A stretch of 45,792 bases of DNA from Candidatus Amulumruptor caecigallinarius (GTDB lineage: Bacteria; Bacteroidota; Bacteroidia; Bacteroidales; Muribaculaceae): assembly GCA_944321825.1 (NCBI GenBank), contig CALUMU010000015.1:1-45792 (forward strand), read 5' to 3'. How positions within the stretch are numbered: position 1 is the first letter of the stretch; every line of letters begins with the position of its first letter. The position numbers were made by a program, and so were the translations under genes. The notes under the pieces were generated by a model that saw only the letters and a list, made by a program, of their open reading frames with translations, was not told the origin of the DNA and did not search any database. Shown here piece after piece: positions 31,532-40,554 of the stretch.

Positions 31532-33586
31532 ATGCCAAAGTACGGCTATATACGGGTTTCGTTGTCGGAAATCATCTCCGGCCAGCCTAACATGATATAC
31601 AGTTATCCTACGGGTGAGGACATCGATGCCGAAGCGGTGTTTGACGGCACCAAGGCGATACGCGAGTTTCTCAACCTGCGCGAGTGCTATGCTCAGTGGT
31701 CGTCGCCACGCGGGCATTATTTTTCTCTCGTCACCCCTAATCCGGCGAGTGCCGACGGGAGCTGCTTCGTAATCACGCTGAGGCTCGACAACGAGTGCGC
31801 TCTGTCGGGCCGGCGCACCGCGCAGCTGCTCGGCGAGCTGAAAAAGGCACTGGTTGAGGATCGCTCGCTCAGCGACGATGCTGTAGAGCATTGTTTCGTG
31901 TCGGCAGGGGTGCCGGCGGAGCCTGAGCGGTTGAAGTCGTGGCAGTATGTGCGCCCGCTTACATCGGCGTCCGCCCCCAAGCAGCCGCTGTGTTACCGCA
32001 CCTATGCAAGTTCGAGCGAACTTGACGCCACGCTGTCGTTCCCCTCTCAGGTGGAATATGCCTGTTATGACCGCGTGCTCGTGGTGCCGGCGACGGCCTC
32101 GCTTCGTCCCGGTAGCCGGCTTGACCGCATCACTGCGCAGCTCAAGCGCGAATATACCGTCATCGCCCCGGTGGGTTGCTCCCCATCGCGCATTGTCGTG
32201 GCCGATGGCGAGAGGCTGACTCTGACATTTACAAAAGCCGGATTCAATCCCCGGTCTGAAAACATCTCTGTAGGTGCTCCTTCGCCGTATGTGCGTTACG
32301 AAGGCCCTGCGCTTAGGGTCAAGACTGCCGCCGAGAGCGGCATGGGCTTCGTGCGCCGTGTGCCTTTGGAAGTCCGTTCGTCGAAGGGTATCCCGGTCAA
32401 CGGATACACGATCAATGTCAATGGCCGTCCCGTCAACACGATGGAGCCGTATATCGAAATTACCGAGCGCGATCTCTCGCCTGACGGCACTACCGAGATA
32501 CAGGTGGCGAGCAACAATTACAAGCCTCTCAAGGTGCTCAAAAGCCCTGCCGAACTTATCAACTGCGAGAAGGTGGAGCTGGTGCTTGAGCCTGTGGAGC
32601 AAGGCATAACCCTGCGGCTTGATTTCGGAGGCGGGCGCATATTTACTCAGGAGATAACATTGGAGAAGAATACCCCGGAATACAGCCAGCTCCATTCGGG
32701 CAACTTCCACGGCTTCCGCGCCCACCGGCTGACGGTGGCGGGAAATGCCGAGGTATATAATGTGGATATGAAGTCGCCATCGCGTCAGTCGGTGCCGGCA
32801 GCGCAGCCCGCAGCGGTGTCGTCAGATGTTCATGTCGCTGCGACATCGCACATGCAGCAGCCGCAGGCATCTGCGCGTCCTGTTGCGCCGGTGTTTGACC
32901 GCGCTACTCCCGATATGGGCAAGAAGCGCAAGGACAAGGCGCGCAATGCCCGCGAGCTGCGCAAGGAGATAGCCGCCGACACAGACAATCAGCCTGTGGC
33001 ACCTGACAATACAGTGGAAGAAACCGTGGTCGGTGACAAGCACAGCAGCAAAGGACTCTGGGCTGTAGTGATAGTGCTCGTGCTGATTATCGCCGGCTGT
33101 ATAGCCTATTTCTTGCTGCCCGACAGCGGAGAGCAGCAGATGGCTCAGGAGGTGACTCAGGAAGAGCTTGATGCCGCAGTTGCTACTGCCGACAGTCAGC
33201 CTGTAGCCGCCGCAGCCCCTGCCGCTCCGTCGGCCGACGAGATTGCCGATGTCGCTTATCTCAACGACAACACAAAGACGTGGAAATCCTCCGAGCTTAA
33301 GACCGACAAATACAAGGCTCTGATTACCGCCATATCGTCAGGCGACATCGATGCTGTGGTCAACCATGAATATATCATCGTCGATAAGAACCTCAACAAC
33401 CGCATAGCACGCTCCATAGCCGACATGCTCTGGGCTGCAAAGGGCTCGCCCAATGAAAGCTCAAACATCAAGGCTATGAAAAAGTATGTCAGCGAGGACG
33501 GCACTGTAAAGGTCTGGGACCTCTATGAGGCTCTGGCGCGTGTAAAGCCCACCGAGCCCAATCCGGCACCTCGTCCTCGCCGGTAA
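31532..33586 (+). CDS. Large bitopic membrane protein of unknown function
   Basis: 684 residues. No signal peptide. Residues 1-130 form a mixed alpha/beta domain (YGYIRVSLSEIISGQPNMIY). Residues about 270-430 hold beta-rich, PEGA-like segments (VNGYTINVNGRPVNTMEPYI). Next comes a basic, low-complexity linker (about 435-500; GKKRKDKARNARELRKE), one membrane helix (about 509-530), an Ala/Pro/acidic linker, and a C-terminal domain (about 570-665). Positive charge before the helix puts the large N-terminal part in the cytoplasm and the C-terminal domain in the periplasm. First gene after the promoter at 31463-31493, and 22 bp from the next. I do not recognise a family with a known role. Confidence 0.8.
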   Translation: MPKYGYIRVSLSEIISGQPNMIYSYPTGEDIDAEAVFDGTKAIREFLNLRECYAQWSSPRGHYFSLVTPNPASADGSCFVITLRLDNECALSGRRTAQLLGELKKALVEDRSLSDDAVEHCFVSAGVPAEPERLKSWQYVRPLTSASAPKQPLCYRTYASSSELDATLSFPSQVEYACYDRVLVVPATASLRPGSRLDRITAQLKREYTVIAPVGCSPSRIVVADGERLTLTFTKAGFNPRSENISVGAPSPYVRYEGPALRVKTAAESGMGFVRRVPLEVRSSKGIPVNGYTINVNGRPVNTMEPYIEITERDLSPDGTTEIQVASNNYKPLKVLKSPAELINCEKVELVLEPVEQGITLRLDFGGGRIFTQEITLEKNTPEYSQLHSGNFHGFRAHRLTVAGNAEVYNVDMKSPSRQSVPAAQPAAVSSDVHVAATSHMQQPQASARPVAPVFDRATPDMGKKRKDKARNARELRKEIAADTDNQPVAPDNTVEETVVGDKHSSKGLWAVVIVLVLIIAGCIAYFLLPDSGEQQMAQEVTQEELDAAVATADSQPVAAAAPAAPSADEIADVAYLNDNTKTWKSSELKTDKYKALITAISSGDIDAVVNHEYIIVDKNLNNRIARSIADMLWAAKGSPNESSNIKAMKKYVSEDGTVKVWDLYEALARVKPTEPNPAPRPRR

Positions 33587-33608
33587 TCCGGAAAACGACC
33601 CGACAGCT

Positions 33609-34688
33609 ATGACTGAATCAATGTCTGACCATGCATCTCCGATAGACGGTGGCAAAAAGCCGTCCGTGCTGACACTCTTGCTCCGCTATGGGGTGCCTTT
33701 AGTGATTACGGTGGGGCTGTGCTTCCTGCTGTTTACCGGCATCGACTTCAAGGAGATGGTAGGCATCATCCGTGATTACTGCAACTTCTGGTGGATAGGC
33801 TTAGGGTGGATACTCAGCATCTTCAGCCATGTGTTCAGAGCGATGCGCTGGCGCATCCAGCTCAAAGCACTTGACATCAATGTGCCGCTCTATATCCTCG
33901 TCTACAGCATATTCGGCACGTATGCCGTCAATCTCGTGTTTCCGCGTCTCGGAGAGGTGTGGCGCACGGGCTACATAGCCAAGCGTGAGAATGCTTCGTT
34001 TACCGCAGTGTTCGGCTCGATGGTAGCGGAGCGTCTTGCCGATACTCTGACGGTGCTGCTGCTGACGTTGGTGACTTTCGTCCTCGCCGGCAGCGAGATG
34101 GACCGTTACCTCGCCCAGAACCCCGATGCCGCCGAAAGCGTCAATGCTATCGTCACTAATCCGTGGCTGTGGACGGCTGTGGGTGTGGCGGTCGTCGGCA
34201 TATGGCTGCTGTTTACGCGTTTTCCCGACAACAAGCTGCTCCGTAAGATAAAGTCCATGTGGCAGGGTCTGTGGGGCGGATTTGCCGTGATTCTCAAGAT
34301 GCCGGGCAAAGGCCGGTGGATTCTGCTTACGCTGGCACTGTGGGGATGCTATTTCACGCAGCTCTACATCGCGTTTCACGCGTTCAGCTTCACCACACAG
34401 ATTATCCACGATTACTCCATACTGGCAGTCCTCGTCACATTCGTGCTGTCGAGTATCTCGATGGGGGTGCCGAGCAACGGGGGGATAGGCCCTTGGCAGT
34501 GGTCGGTAATCTTCGCGTTGAGCTTCTATTCGGCCGGCATCATACTGCCCGACGGCGTTTCGTTCAAGGACATGAGCACTTCGTTTGCCAACCTTGTCAT
34601 GGGGACTAACACGCTGCTGCTGATAATCCTCGGCATCATCACGTTTGTCGCTATCTCAATCGACAAGCGCAGTCTGCGCAGCAAATAA
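33609..34688 (+). CDS. Flippase-like integral membrane protein (LPG synthase TM / UPF0104 family)
   Basis: 359 residues, about eight membrane helices. Family marks: FSHVFRAMRWRIQLKAL, SIFGTYAVNLVFPRLGEVWR (the usual NLVFPR-type loop) and SISMGVPSNGGIGPWQWSVI. Relatives (MprF N-terminal part, YbhN, AglD) are linked to lipid or lipid-linked sugar movement across the inner membrane. The cytosolic aminoacyl-transferase domain of MprF is missing, so lysyl-PG synthesis is not expected. It sits between two bitopic proteins of unknown function. Confidence 0.88.
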   Translation: MTESMSDHASPIDGGKKPSVLTLLLRYGVPLVITVGLCFLLFTGIDFKEMVGIIRDYCNFWWIGLGWILSIFSHVFRAMRWRIQLKALDINVPLYILVYSIFGTYAVNLVFPRLGEVWRTGYIAKRENASFTAVFGSMVAERLADTLTVLLLTLVTFVLAGSEMDRYLAQNPDAAESVNAIVTNPWLWTAVGVAVVGIWLLFTRFPDNKLLRKIKSMWQGLWGGFAVILKMPGKGRWILLTLALWGCYFTQLYIAFHAFSFTTQIIHDYSILAVLVTFVLSSISMGVPSNGGIGPWQWSVIFALSFYSAGIILPDGVSFKDMSTSFANLVMGTNTLLLIILGIITFVAISIDKRSLRSK

Positions 34689-34698
34689 ATTTACCACA

Positions 34699-35262
34699 AT
34701 GAAAGACGATAATTTTGACGATTACTTTGACGAGTCCGATGCCCCGGCAGCGGTTTCGCACCCCGAACCCAAATCTGCGGCAGCTCCTGCGGCTGACGGG
34801 TCGAAGCATGTCGACTTCACTGACGACATAGCCGATGACGAAGCCAAAGCAGCTTCGCTGGGCGCAGAGGATGCTGGCGGTGTCAAGAAGCGTAAACCGC
34901 GATTCTTGGCATATGCCATAGCGGTTATCGTCATCGGACTTGGAGTGACCTGCTATTTCCGCTACTTCAACCCGTATGTCACCGAAGCGCGTGTGACCGG
35001 CTACGTCACCCAGATAGAGCGCAGGGGCATGATATTCAAGACATTCGAGGGCGAGATGATTAGCGAGAGTGCGTTGACCGACACCACCCGCATATATTCA
35101 CGCGATTTCAATTTTTCGGTGACAGACCAGGCGATAGTCCGCGAGCTGCAGGCCATTCAGGGATCTGGGAGGCCTGTGACATTGGAATACGTACGTTACT
35201 ATGCCACCGTGCCCTGGCGCGGCTCTCAGCCCATAGTCGTCACTGGCATCGTCGACAAGTAA
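34699..35262 (+). CDS. Small bitopic membrane protein of unknown function
   Basis: 187 residues from the ATG at 34699; a longer frame from 34645 overlaps the flippase-like gene and is rejected. Acidic, disordered-looking N-terminus (MKDDNFDDYFDESDAPAA), basic KKRKPR, one membrane helix (about 70-88), and a compact C-terminal beta domain outside (about 95-187; RVTGYVTQIERRGMIFKTFE). The topology is the same as that of the 31532 gene product. 10 bp after the flippase-like gene. Function unknown. Confidence 0.8.
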   Translation: MKDDNFDDYFDESDAPAAVSHPEPKSAAAPAADGSKHVDFTDDIADDEAKAASLGAEDAGGVKKRKPRFLAYAIAVIVIGLGVTCYFRYFNPYVTEARVTGYVTQIERRGMIFKTFEGEMISESALTDTTRIYSRDFNFSVTDQAIVRELQAIQGSGRPVTLEYVRYYATVPWRGSQPIVVTGIVDK

Positions 35263-35287
35263 ACAGGTAAACACACACATAGTTACT

Positions 35288-36457
35288 ATGGAAAATTTCA
35301 CATTCTGCACTCCCACACGCTACATTTTCGGCCAAGGTGTAGAGCGTCTTGTCGGGAAAGAGGCCGCAGCGGAGGGCTGGACCAAAGTCATGCTCGTCTA
35401 CGGGCAGGGCAGCGCGGTGCGCAGCGGCCTGATTGACACCGTGAGCGCATCGCTCCGTGAATCAGGCATCGAGATTATACCGCTCGGAGGAGCGCAGCCT
35501 AATCCCGTCGATACACTTGTGTACGAGGGGATAGAGCTGGGTCGGCGTGAATGTGTAGATGCTCTGATAGCCGTTGGCGGCGGTTCGGCCATCGACACCG
35601 CCAAGGCGATTGCTATCGGTATGCCGTATGACGGCGATTTCTGGGATTTCTTCTGCGGCAAGGTTCCGACGGAGAAGGCTGTCCCTGTGGCGACGGTGCT
35701 TACCATCCCTGCTGCCGGCAGCGAAGGCTCGGGCAATTCGGTCATCACGCGCACCGACGGGATGATTAAGCTGAGTCTGCGCACGCAGTGTCTGCGGCCT
35801 GTGTTCTCCCTTATGAATCCTGCCCTCACCGAGACGCTGCCGCCGTTTCAGACGGACTGCGGCATCTGTGACATGATGGCGCATATATTCGAGCGTTATT
35901 TCACTCCTACGACCGATGTCGAGATTACCGACCGTGTGGCCGAAGGGGTGTTGATGGCTATCATGAATGAGGCTCCTAAAGTGATGGCAGACCCTCACGA
36001 CTATCAGGCCCGTGCAAATATCATGTGGAGCGGTACGCTTGCTCATAACGGCATCTGCGGCACCGGCCGTGTGGAGGACTGGGTGTCGCACTTCATGGAG
36101 CATGAGATTTCGGCGATGTACACCCATGTGGCCCACGGCGCGGGATTGGCGGTGGTGATACCGGCATGGATGACGTTCATGGCCGACCACCGTCCGGTCA
36201 AGTTGGCGCAGTTGGGTCGGCGAGTGCTTGGAGTCAACGAACCCGATGACCGCAAAGCGGCCCTGCTTGCCGTGGAGCTGCTGAAGGCTTTCTTCCGCTC
36301 GCTCGGGCTGCCGGTGACATTTGCGCAGCTTGGCATCCCGAAACCCGACATCAAGGCTCTCGTAGCAAAATTGCACCAGAATAAAGGCCGTGAGATAGGA
36401 GGCTATTACCGCCTTACAGCCACCGATACCGAACAGATATACACTCTCGCACTGTAG
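35288..36457 (+). CDS. Iron-containing alcohol dehydrogenase (butanol dehydrogenase / YqhD-like)
   Basis: 389 residues. N-terminal Rossmann-type part with GGGSAIDTAKAIAIG (NAD(P) site, about 97-111), then the iron-binding half: CDMMAHIFERYF, MAHNGICG-like LAHNGICGTGRVEDW and THVAHGAGLAVVIPAWM carry the metal-binding Asp/His residues expected of the family. Reduces short-chain aldehydes or oxidises alcohols with NAD(P)H in the cytosol. 25 bp after the preceding gene; probably in the same transcript. Confidence 0.95.
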   Translation: MENFTFCTPTRYIFGQGVERLVGKEAAAEGWTKVMLVYGQGSAVRSGLIDTVSASLRESGIEIIPLGGAQPNPVDTLVYEGIELGRRECVDALIAVGGGSAIDTAKAIAIGMPYDGDFWDFFCGKVPTEKAVPVATVLTIPAAGSEGSGNSVITRTDGMIKLSLRTQCLRPVFSLMNPALTETLPPFQTDCGICDMMAHIFERYFTPTTDVEITDRVAEGVLMAIMNEAPKVMADPHDYQARANIMWSGTLAHNGICGTGRVEDWVSHFMEHEISAMYTHVAHGAGLAVVIPAWMTFMADHRPVKLAQLGRRVLGVNEPDDRKAALLAVELLKAFFRSLGLPVTFAQLGIPKPDIKALVAKLHQNKGREIGGYYRLTATDTEQIYTLAL

Positions 36458-36487
36458 CGGTCCGGGTCTGCCGGAAGGTCTACCTGC

Positions 36488-36505
36488 TAAGTGGATACTC
36501 ACTTA
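36488..36505. promoter_or_regulatory. Palindromic site at the start of the NhaC-type gene
   Basis: TAAGTGGATACTCACTTA, with 6-bp arms; its reverse complement matches the core of the site at 21591-21612 at 17 of 18 bases. The last base is the A of the ATG at 36505, so a bound protein would cover the start region. Confidence 0.45.
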
Positions 36506-37821
36506 TGGACAGCATGTCGCAAATATCAGCCAAGAGGGGGCTGCTGGCACTTTCGCCGGTGGCTCTGTTTCTGCTGTTGTATGTCGCGGTGTCGGCTGTC
36601 ATAGGCGACTTCTACAAGATTCCGCTTGCCGTAGCTCTCGTGGTGGCTGCTGCATGGAGTGTCGCTGTGATGCCCCAGCGTGGGCTGACGCAACGCCTTG
36701 AAGTGTTTTCAAAGGCTGCCGGACATCCCAATGTCATATACATGATATGGATATTCATCCTTGCGGGGGCGTTTGCGTCCATAGCCAAGGAGACCGGAGC
36801 GGTCACGTCGACCGTCAATCTGACCCTGTCGCTGTTTCCTGTGCAGTATATAGTCCCGGCCCTGTTTGTCGCCTCGTGCCTCATATCCCTTGCCATAGGT
36901 ACGTCTGTGGGTACAGTCGTGGCTCTTACCCCGCTGGCGGTGGAGACAGCGGCAGTCACAGGTGCCAGTGTGCCGTTTTATACGGCTGTGGTGATGGGCG
37001 GTGCTTTTTTCGGCGACAATCTGTCGTTTATATCCGACACTACTATCGCTGCCACACGTAGCCAGGGATGCAAGATGCGTGATAAATTCATAGCCAATAG
37101 CTGGATTGCTGTCCCGGCGGCGTTGGCTACCCTTGTGATATACGCTGTCATTGGCCATAACTCGTCGCCGGTGGAGATTGTTCATCCGGCTAATCCGTGG
37201 CTCGTCATACCGTATCTTATCGTTATCGTGGCGGCATTGGCAGGTATCAATGTCACCGTCGTCCTGCTGCTCGGCATCGCTTCATCGATTATCGTAGGGC
37301 TGGTTTATGGAACAAGTCTCATAGACATGGCAGGATACATGGGTAGCGGCATCGACTCGATGGGCGACCTGATAATCGTGACGCTGCTCGCCGCCGGTAT
37401 GCTGGGGGCTATAAAGGCGGCTGGAGGCATCACATACCTGCTCGGAGTGATGATGCGCCATGTCAGCGGCCTGAGAGGGGCGCAGACGGCCATCGCGGCG
37501 TTGGTGTCGCTTACCAACCTCTGCACCGCCAACAATACCGTGGCGATAATCACCGTAGGCGGCATCTCACGTGAAATCGGCGAGCGGTATGGTGTCGACG
37601 CGCGTAAAAACGCTTCGCTGCTCGACACATGCTCGTGCATAGTGCAGTGCCTCATCCCTTATGGGGCGCAGACGCTCCTTGCCACCTCGCTGGCAGGAAT
37701 ATCACCATTGTCCCCCTGGCCCTACCTCTACTATCCGTGGGCTCTCACCGTCATGGTGGTCCTCTCGATTATATTTCTCTTTCCCCGCAGACTTCACCGT
37801 CCTCTCAACCCAGCGTCATGA
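36505..37821 (+). CDS. Na+/H+ antiporter, NhaC family
   Basis: 438 residues with about eleven membrane helices. Typical NhaC-like stretches: [57 protein letters not shown] and [20 protein letters not shown]. Exchanges Na+ and H+ (or a related organic-ion pair) at the inner membrane. ATG at 36505 or a second at 36514. Its TGA overlaps the thyA ATG (ATGA at 37818-37821), so the two are translationally coupled. Confidence 0.92.
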   Translation: MDSMSQISAKRGLLALSPVALFLLLYVAVSAVIGDFYKIPLAVALVVAAAWSVAVMPQRGLTQRLEVFSKAAGHPNVIYMIWIFILAGAFASIAKETGAVTSTVNLTLSLFPVQYIVPALFVASCLISLAIGTSVGTVVALTPLAVETAAVTGASVPFYTAVVMGGAFFGDNLSFISDTTIAATRSQGCKMRDKFIANSWIAVPAALATLVIYAVIGHNSSPVEIVHPANPWLVIPYLIVIVAALAGINVTVVLLLGIASSIIVGLVYGTSLIDMAGYMGSGIDSMGDLIIVTLLAAGMLGAIKAAGGITYLLGVMMRHVSGLRGAQTAIAALVSLTNLCTANNTVAIITVGGISREIGERYGVDARKNASLLDTCSCIVQCLIPYGAQTLLATSLAGISPLSPWPYLYYPWALTVMVVLSIIFLFPRRLHRPLNPAS

Positions 37822-38612
37822 AACAGTATCACGATTTGCTCCGTAAGATAATGGAGACAGGCGTTGACCGTGGCGACCGTACAGGCACCGGCACACGCAG
37901 TATATTCGGCTATCAGATGAGGTTTGACCTCTCAGAAGGCTTCCCGTTGCTGACCACCAAGAAAGTGCATCTCAAGAGCATCATCTACGAGCTTCTGTGG
38001 TTTCTTAAGGGTGATACCAACGTGAAGTATCTCCATGACCACAAGGTGACGATATGGGACGAGTGGGCTGATGCCGACGGCAATCTCGGGCATATCTACG
38101 GCTATCAGTGGCGTTCGTGGCCGGCTTACGACGGCACTTTCATCGACCAGATTAAAGAGGCGGTGGAGACCATAAAGCACAACCCCGAGAGCCGCCGTAT
38201 CATAGTCAGCGCATGGAATGTCGGTGACATCAAGAATATGAATCTGCCGCCGTGCCATGCCTTTTTCCAGTTTTATGTGGCTGACGGACGGTTGTCGCTC
38301 CAGCTCTATCAGCGAAGTGCCGACACGTTCCTCGGCGTGCCGTTCAATATTGCGAGCTATGCGCTGCTGACCATGATGATGGCTCAGGTGTGCGGGCTGA
38401 CGCCCGGGGAGTTTATCCACACCCTTGGCGATACGCATATCTACCACAATCATTTCGACCAGGTGCGCGAGCTGCTGAGCCGTACCCCGCGCCCCCTTCC
38501 GCGCATGGTGATAAACCCTGATGTCAAGGACATATTCGACTTCAAGTATGAGGATTTCACACTTGAGGACTATGACCCATATCCTCCGATAAAGGCTCCT
38601 GTGGCCGTATAA
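37818..38612 (+). CDS. thyA: Thymidylate synthase
   Basis: 264 residues, the same length as E. coli ThyA. Methylates dUMP to dTMP with methylene-THF. Catalytic Cys146 in [31 protein letters not shown] at the N-terminus; dUMP phosphate-binding [10 protein letters not shown] (Arg126-127) and [20 protein letters not shown]. The correct start is MKQYHDLL at 37818, not the longer frame from 37629 that runs inside the antiporter gene. No folA follows in this window. Confidence 0.98.
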   Translation: MKQYHDLLRKIMETGVDRGDRTGTGTRSIFGYQMRFDLSEGFPLLTTKKVHLKSIIYELLWFLKGDTNVKYLHDHKVTIWDEWADADGNLGHIYGYQWRSWPAYDGTFIDQIKEAVETIKHNPESRRIIVSAWNVGDIKNMNLPPCHAFFQFYVADGRLSLQLYQRSADTFLGVPFNIASYALLTMMMAQVCGLTPGEFIHTLGDTHIYHNHFDQVRELLSRTPRPLPRMVINPDVKDIFDFKYEDFTLEDYDPYPPIKAPVAV

Positions 38613-38626
38613 TCACCATCCATAAT

Positions 38627-39430
38627 ATGCTGCCTGACAATACCCGACTCACCGATGCCGCCTTGTGGCGCATGGCTCTGCTCATTGACGCTGGCGGGCT
38701 GACGGCTCTGCTCTACAGCACTGCCGACAGCTCGGAGATGGACGTGCGCACATACCGTTTCGATCCGACTGACGAGAGGCGCAGGCTTGACCGGCTGTCA
38801 TCGGTCATATATGACAATCCGTTGCTTCTCAGTGATTTCGGACGTGTGTCGGTGATGGTCACAACGCCCTATATGTCGGTTATACCTGCCGAAGCGGAGG
38901 GGGTTGCTCCGCAGATACTGAAAGCCGGTGCTGACGATACGGTGATTGTCAACGCTCTCGGAGTCGAGGGCGTGAGGCTTGCGATGAAGCTGCCGCGTGA
39001 TGAGATGTCATTTATCAGACGTACATTTCCTGATGCCGACATCCGCCACCGTTTGAGCGTGCTGATTGACTATTTCGGAGCGCGTTTCACTGCCGGAGGC
39101 AACGGACGCAGGCTTTACGCCATTGTCAATGCCGATACCGTGGATATCGTGGTGATGGATCGCCGCAGTCTTGTCCATGCCGTTTCCCAGCCCATATCCG
39201 CTCCGATGGATGCGGCATATTTCATCATGGCTCTTTTCCAGCAGTCGGATATGGATGTAATGTCCGACGAGATATTTATAGGAGGGGTGACGGCATCACG
39301 CAATGCGGTCATGGACACTCTCCGCACATATGTCAACCATGTCATGCCGGTGATAATCCCTGGCAGTGTAGGCCATACAGCCGTTTCTGACCTGTATTTT
39401 GATTTAAAGATACTTACACTATGCGAATAA
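38627..39430 (+). CDS. DUF3822 family protein
   Basis: 267 residues, soluble. An actin/ASKHA-like layout is suggested by the strand-rich N-terminus (WRMALLIDAGGLTALLYS) and a second half with RRLYAIVNADTVDIVVMDRR and EIFIGG. DUF3822 proteins are typical of Bacteroidetes and stand directly before rsmD, as here, where the two overlap by 10 bp. The function is not known; coupling to rRNA methylation is only suggested by position. Confidence 0.85.
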   Translation: MLPDNTRLTDAALWRMALLIDAGGLTALLYSTADSSEMDVRTYRFDPTDERRRLDRLSSVIYDNPLLLSDFGRVSVMVTTPYMSVIPAEAEGVAPQILKAGADDTVIVNALGVEGVRLAMKLPRDEMSFIRRTFPDADIRHRLSVLIDYFGARFTAGGNGRRLYAIVNADTVDIVVMDRRSLVHAVSQPISAPMDAAYFIMALFQQSDMDVMSDEIFIGGVTASRNAVMDTLRTYVNHVMPVIIPGSVGHTAVSDLYFDLKILTLCE

Positions 39431-39960
39431 TAAGAGGCATGTACGGGCGGAGGCGTTTTGACGTACCTACACGTATCACCGCCCGCCCCACCACCGACTT
39501 TGCGCGTGAAAACATCTTCAATGTGATTGAAAATCTAATTGATATTGAGGATATAAAGGCCGTGGACCTGTTTGCAGGGACGGGAGCCATCACGTTTGAG
39601 CTGCTGTCGCGGGGGGCTGCCATGGTGACAGCCGTGGAGAAAGCCTCCGTACAGTCGCGTTTCATAGCCGATGTGGCGCGTAAACTCGGATGCGAAGATC
39701 GCTTGCAACTCGTCAGCGGCGATGCGTTCCGCTTCGTCGAGTCGGCCTCGTCGCCGCGTGACTTCATCTTCGCCGATCCGCCTTATGACCATCTAAAATT
39801 CGGCGAAATAGCGCGTATGGTGCTTGACAGCAAACTGATGGGGGATGATACACTGTTCGTAATGGAGCACAGCAAAGCCTATGATTACTCCGGCTATCCC
39901 GAATTTGACAGCCACCGCGCCTACGGTTCGGTCAACTTCACCCTATTCCGCAAGAAATAG
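39421..39960 (+). CDS. rsmD: 16S rRNA (guanine(966)-N(2))-methyltransferase
   Basis: 179 residues. SAM-binding motif DLFAGTGAITFELLSRGA (about 49-66) and catalytic ADPPYDHLK (NPPY-type motif, about 118-126). N-terminal MRIIRGMYGRRRF and RPTTDFARENIFNVI are RsmD marks. Methylates G966 of 16S rRNA during 30S assembly. Overlaps DUF3822 by 10 bp. A repeat island follows. Confidence 0.96.
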   Translation: MRIIRGMYGRRRFDVPTRITARPTTDFARENIFNVIENLIDIEDIKAVDLFAGTGAITFELLSRGAAMVTAVEKASVQSRFIADVARKLGCEDRLQLVSGDAFRFVESASSPRDFIFADPPYDHLKFGEIARMVLDSKLMGDDTLFVMEHSKAYDYSGYPEFDSHRAYGSVNFTLFRKK

Positions 39961-40080
39961 CGGATAAGACCCGCTCGAAGTGAATACACACGTAACGCAT
40001 TTCAGAAGTCCGCGGACAGGGACGGTTGGCGCATCGCAATGTCCCTTTAGAGGAAAAACTAAAATGGTCTAATGCGATAC

Positions 40081-40190
40081 CCCACGGCTTGCGCCGCCGG
40101 CCCTTGCAGGGCTGATTTGTGTGAGGGGCTTTGGTGAGGGCGCACGAGCCGTGCGTCCCTACGTCCGCTCGCTCCTGCGGAGCTTTTGGA
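40081..40190. repeat. GC-palindrome cluster, reverse orientation
   Basis: ACGGCTTGCGCCGCCGGCCC and TTGCAGGGCTGATTT (reverse of the CAGCCCTGCAAGGGC unit), a half copy of the GCACGAGCCGTGCGTCCCTA unit (about 40142-40162), and GCTCCTGCGGAGC (about 40168-40180). Confidence 0.82.
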
Positions 40191-40221
40191 GGGTGATGCG
40201 GATTCCCAGCCCTACATGCTT

Positions 40222-40446
40222 CCACATATCACACACCATCGCGTAGCGATGCTATACAATAGACGTGGGTGAAACCCACGGTAACGAATCCACCTCCACG
40301 CAAACACGACCGATTTATCGGTAGGACATCGCCGTCGGTTGGTGATAACGATTTGTTCAACCGCTACGCGGTTGTCGTAAAGAGGGTAACGCATTGATAC
40401 CGTGGGCTTTCGCCCACGGCTACTTTCTCCACACCGCTACGCGGTG
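40222..40446 (-). repeat. Composite multi-palindrome element, copy 2 (reversed)
   Basis: CATCGCGTAGCGATG (40237-40251), CGTGGGTGAAACCCACG (40264-40280), ACCGATTTATCGGT (40309-40322), CAACCGCTACGCGGTTG (40358-40374), CCGTGGGCTTTCGCCCACGG (40400-40419), CACCGCTACGCGGTG (40432-40446). Same boxes and linkers as 30762-30964 in reverse order. From 39961 to 40554 no gene is seen. Confidence 0.9.
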
Positions 40447-40554
40447 CAGAGCTTCCTTGCCTTACTTCTCACCGGCCTTGATGGGCGGTGCAAACCGTGG
40501 CCGCCGTCGGACAATCCCCTTGTTGCCAACCGCTCTTGTCTGCTGCCCCACCTT

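Noticed and set aside
31400-32725. 441-codon minus-strand ORF
   Set aside because: Antisense to the 684-residue protein gene and runs into the repeat island; no signal, domain or start context.
33609-34688. Lysylphosphatidylglycerol synthase (MprF)
   Set aside because: Only the membrane flippase-type part is present; the cytosolic aminoacyl-transfer domain is missing.
35462-36502. 346-codon minus-strand ORF
   Set aside because: Antisense to the iron alcohol dehydrogenase gene.
37629-37817. N-terminal extension of thyA
   Set aside because: Runs inside the antiporter gene; the 264-residue form from 37818 matches the E. coli length with the catalytic Cys at 146.
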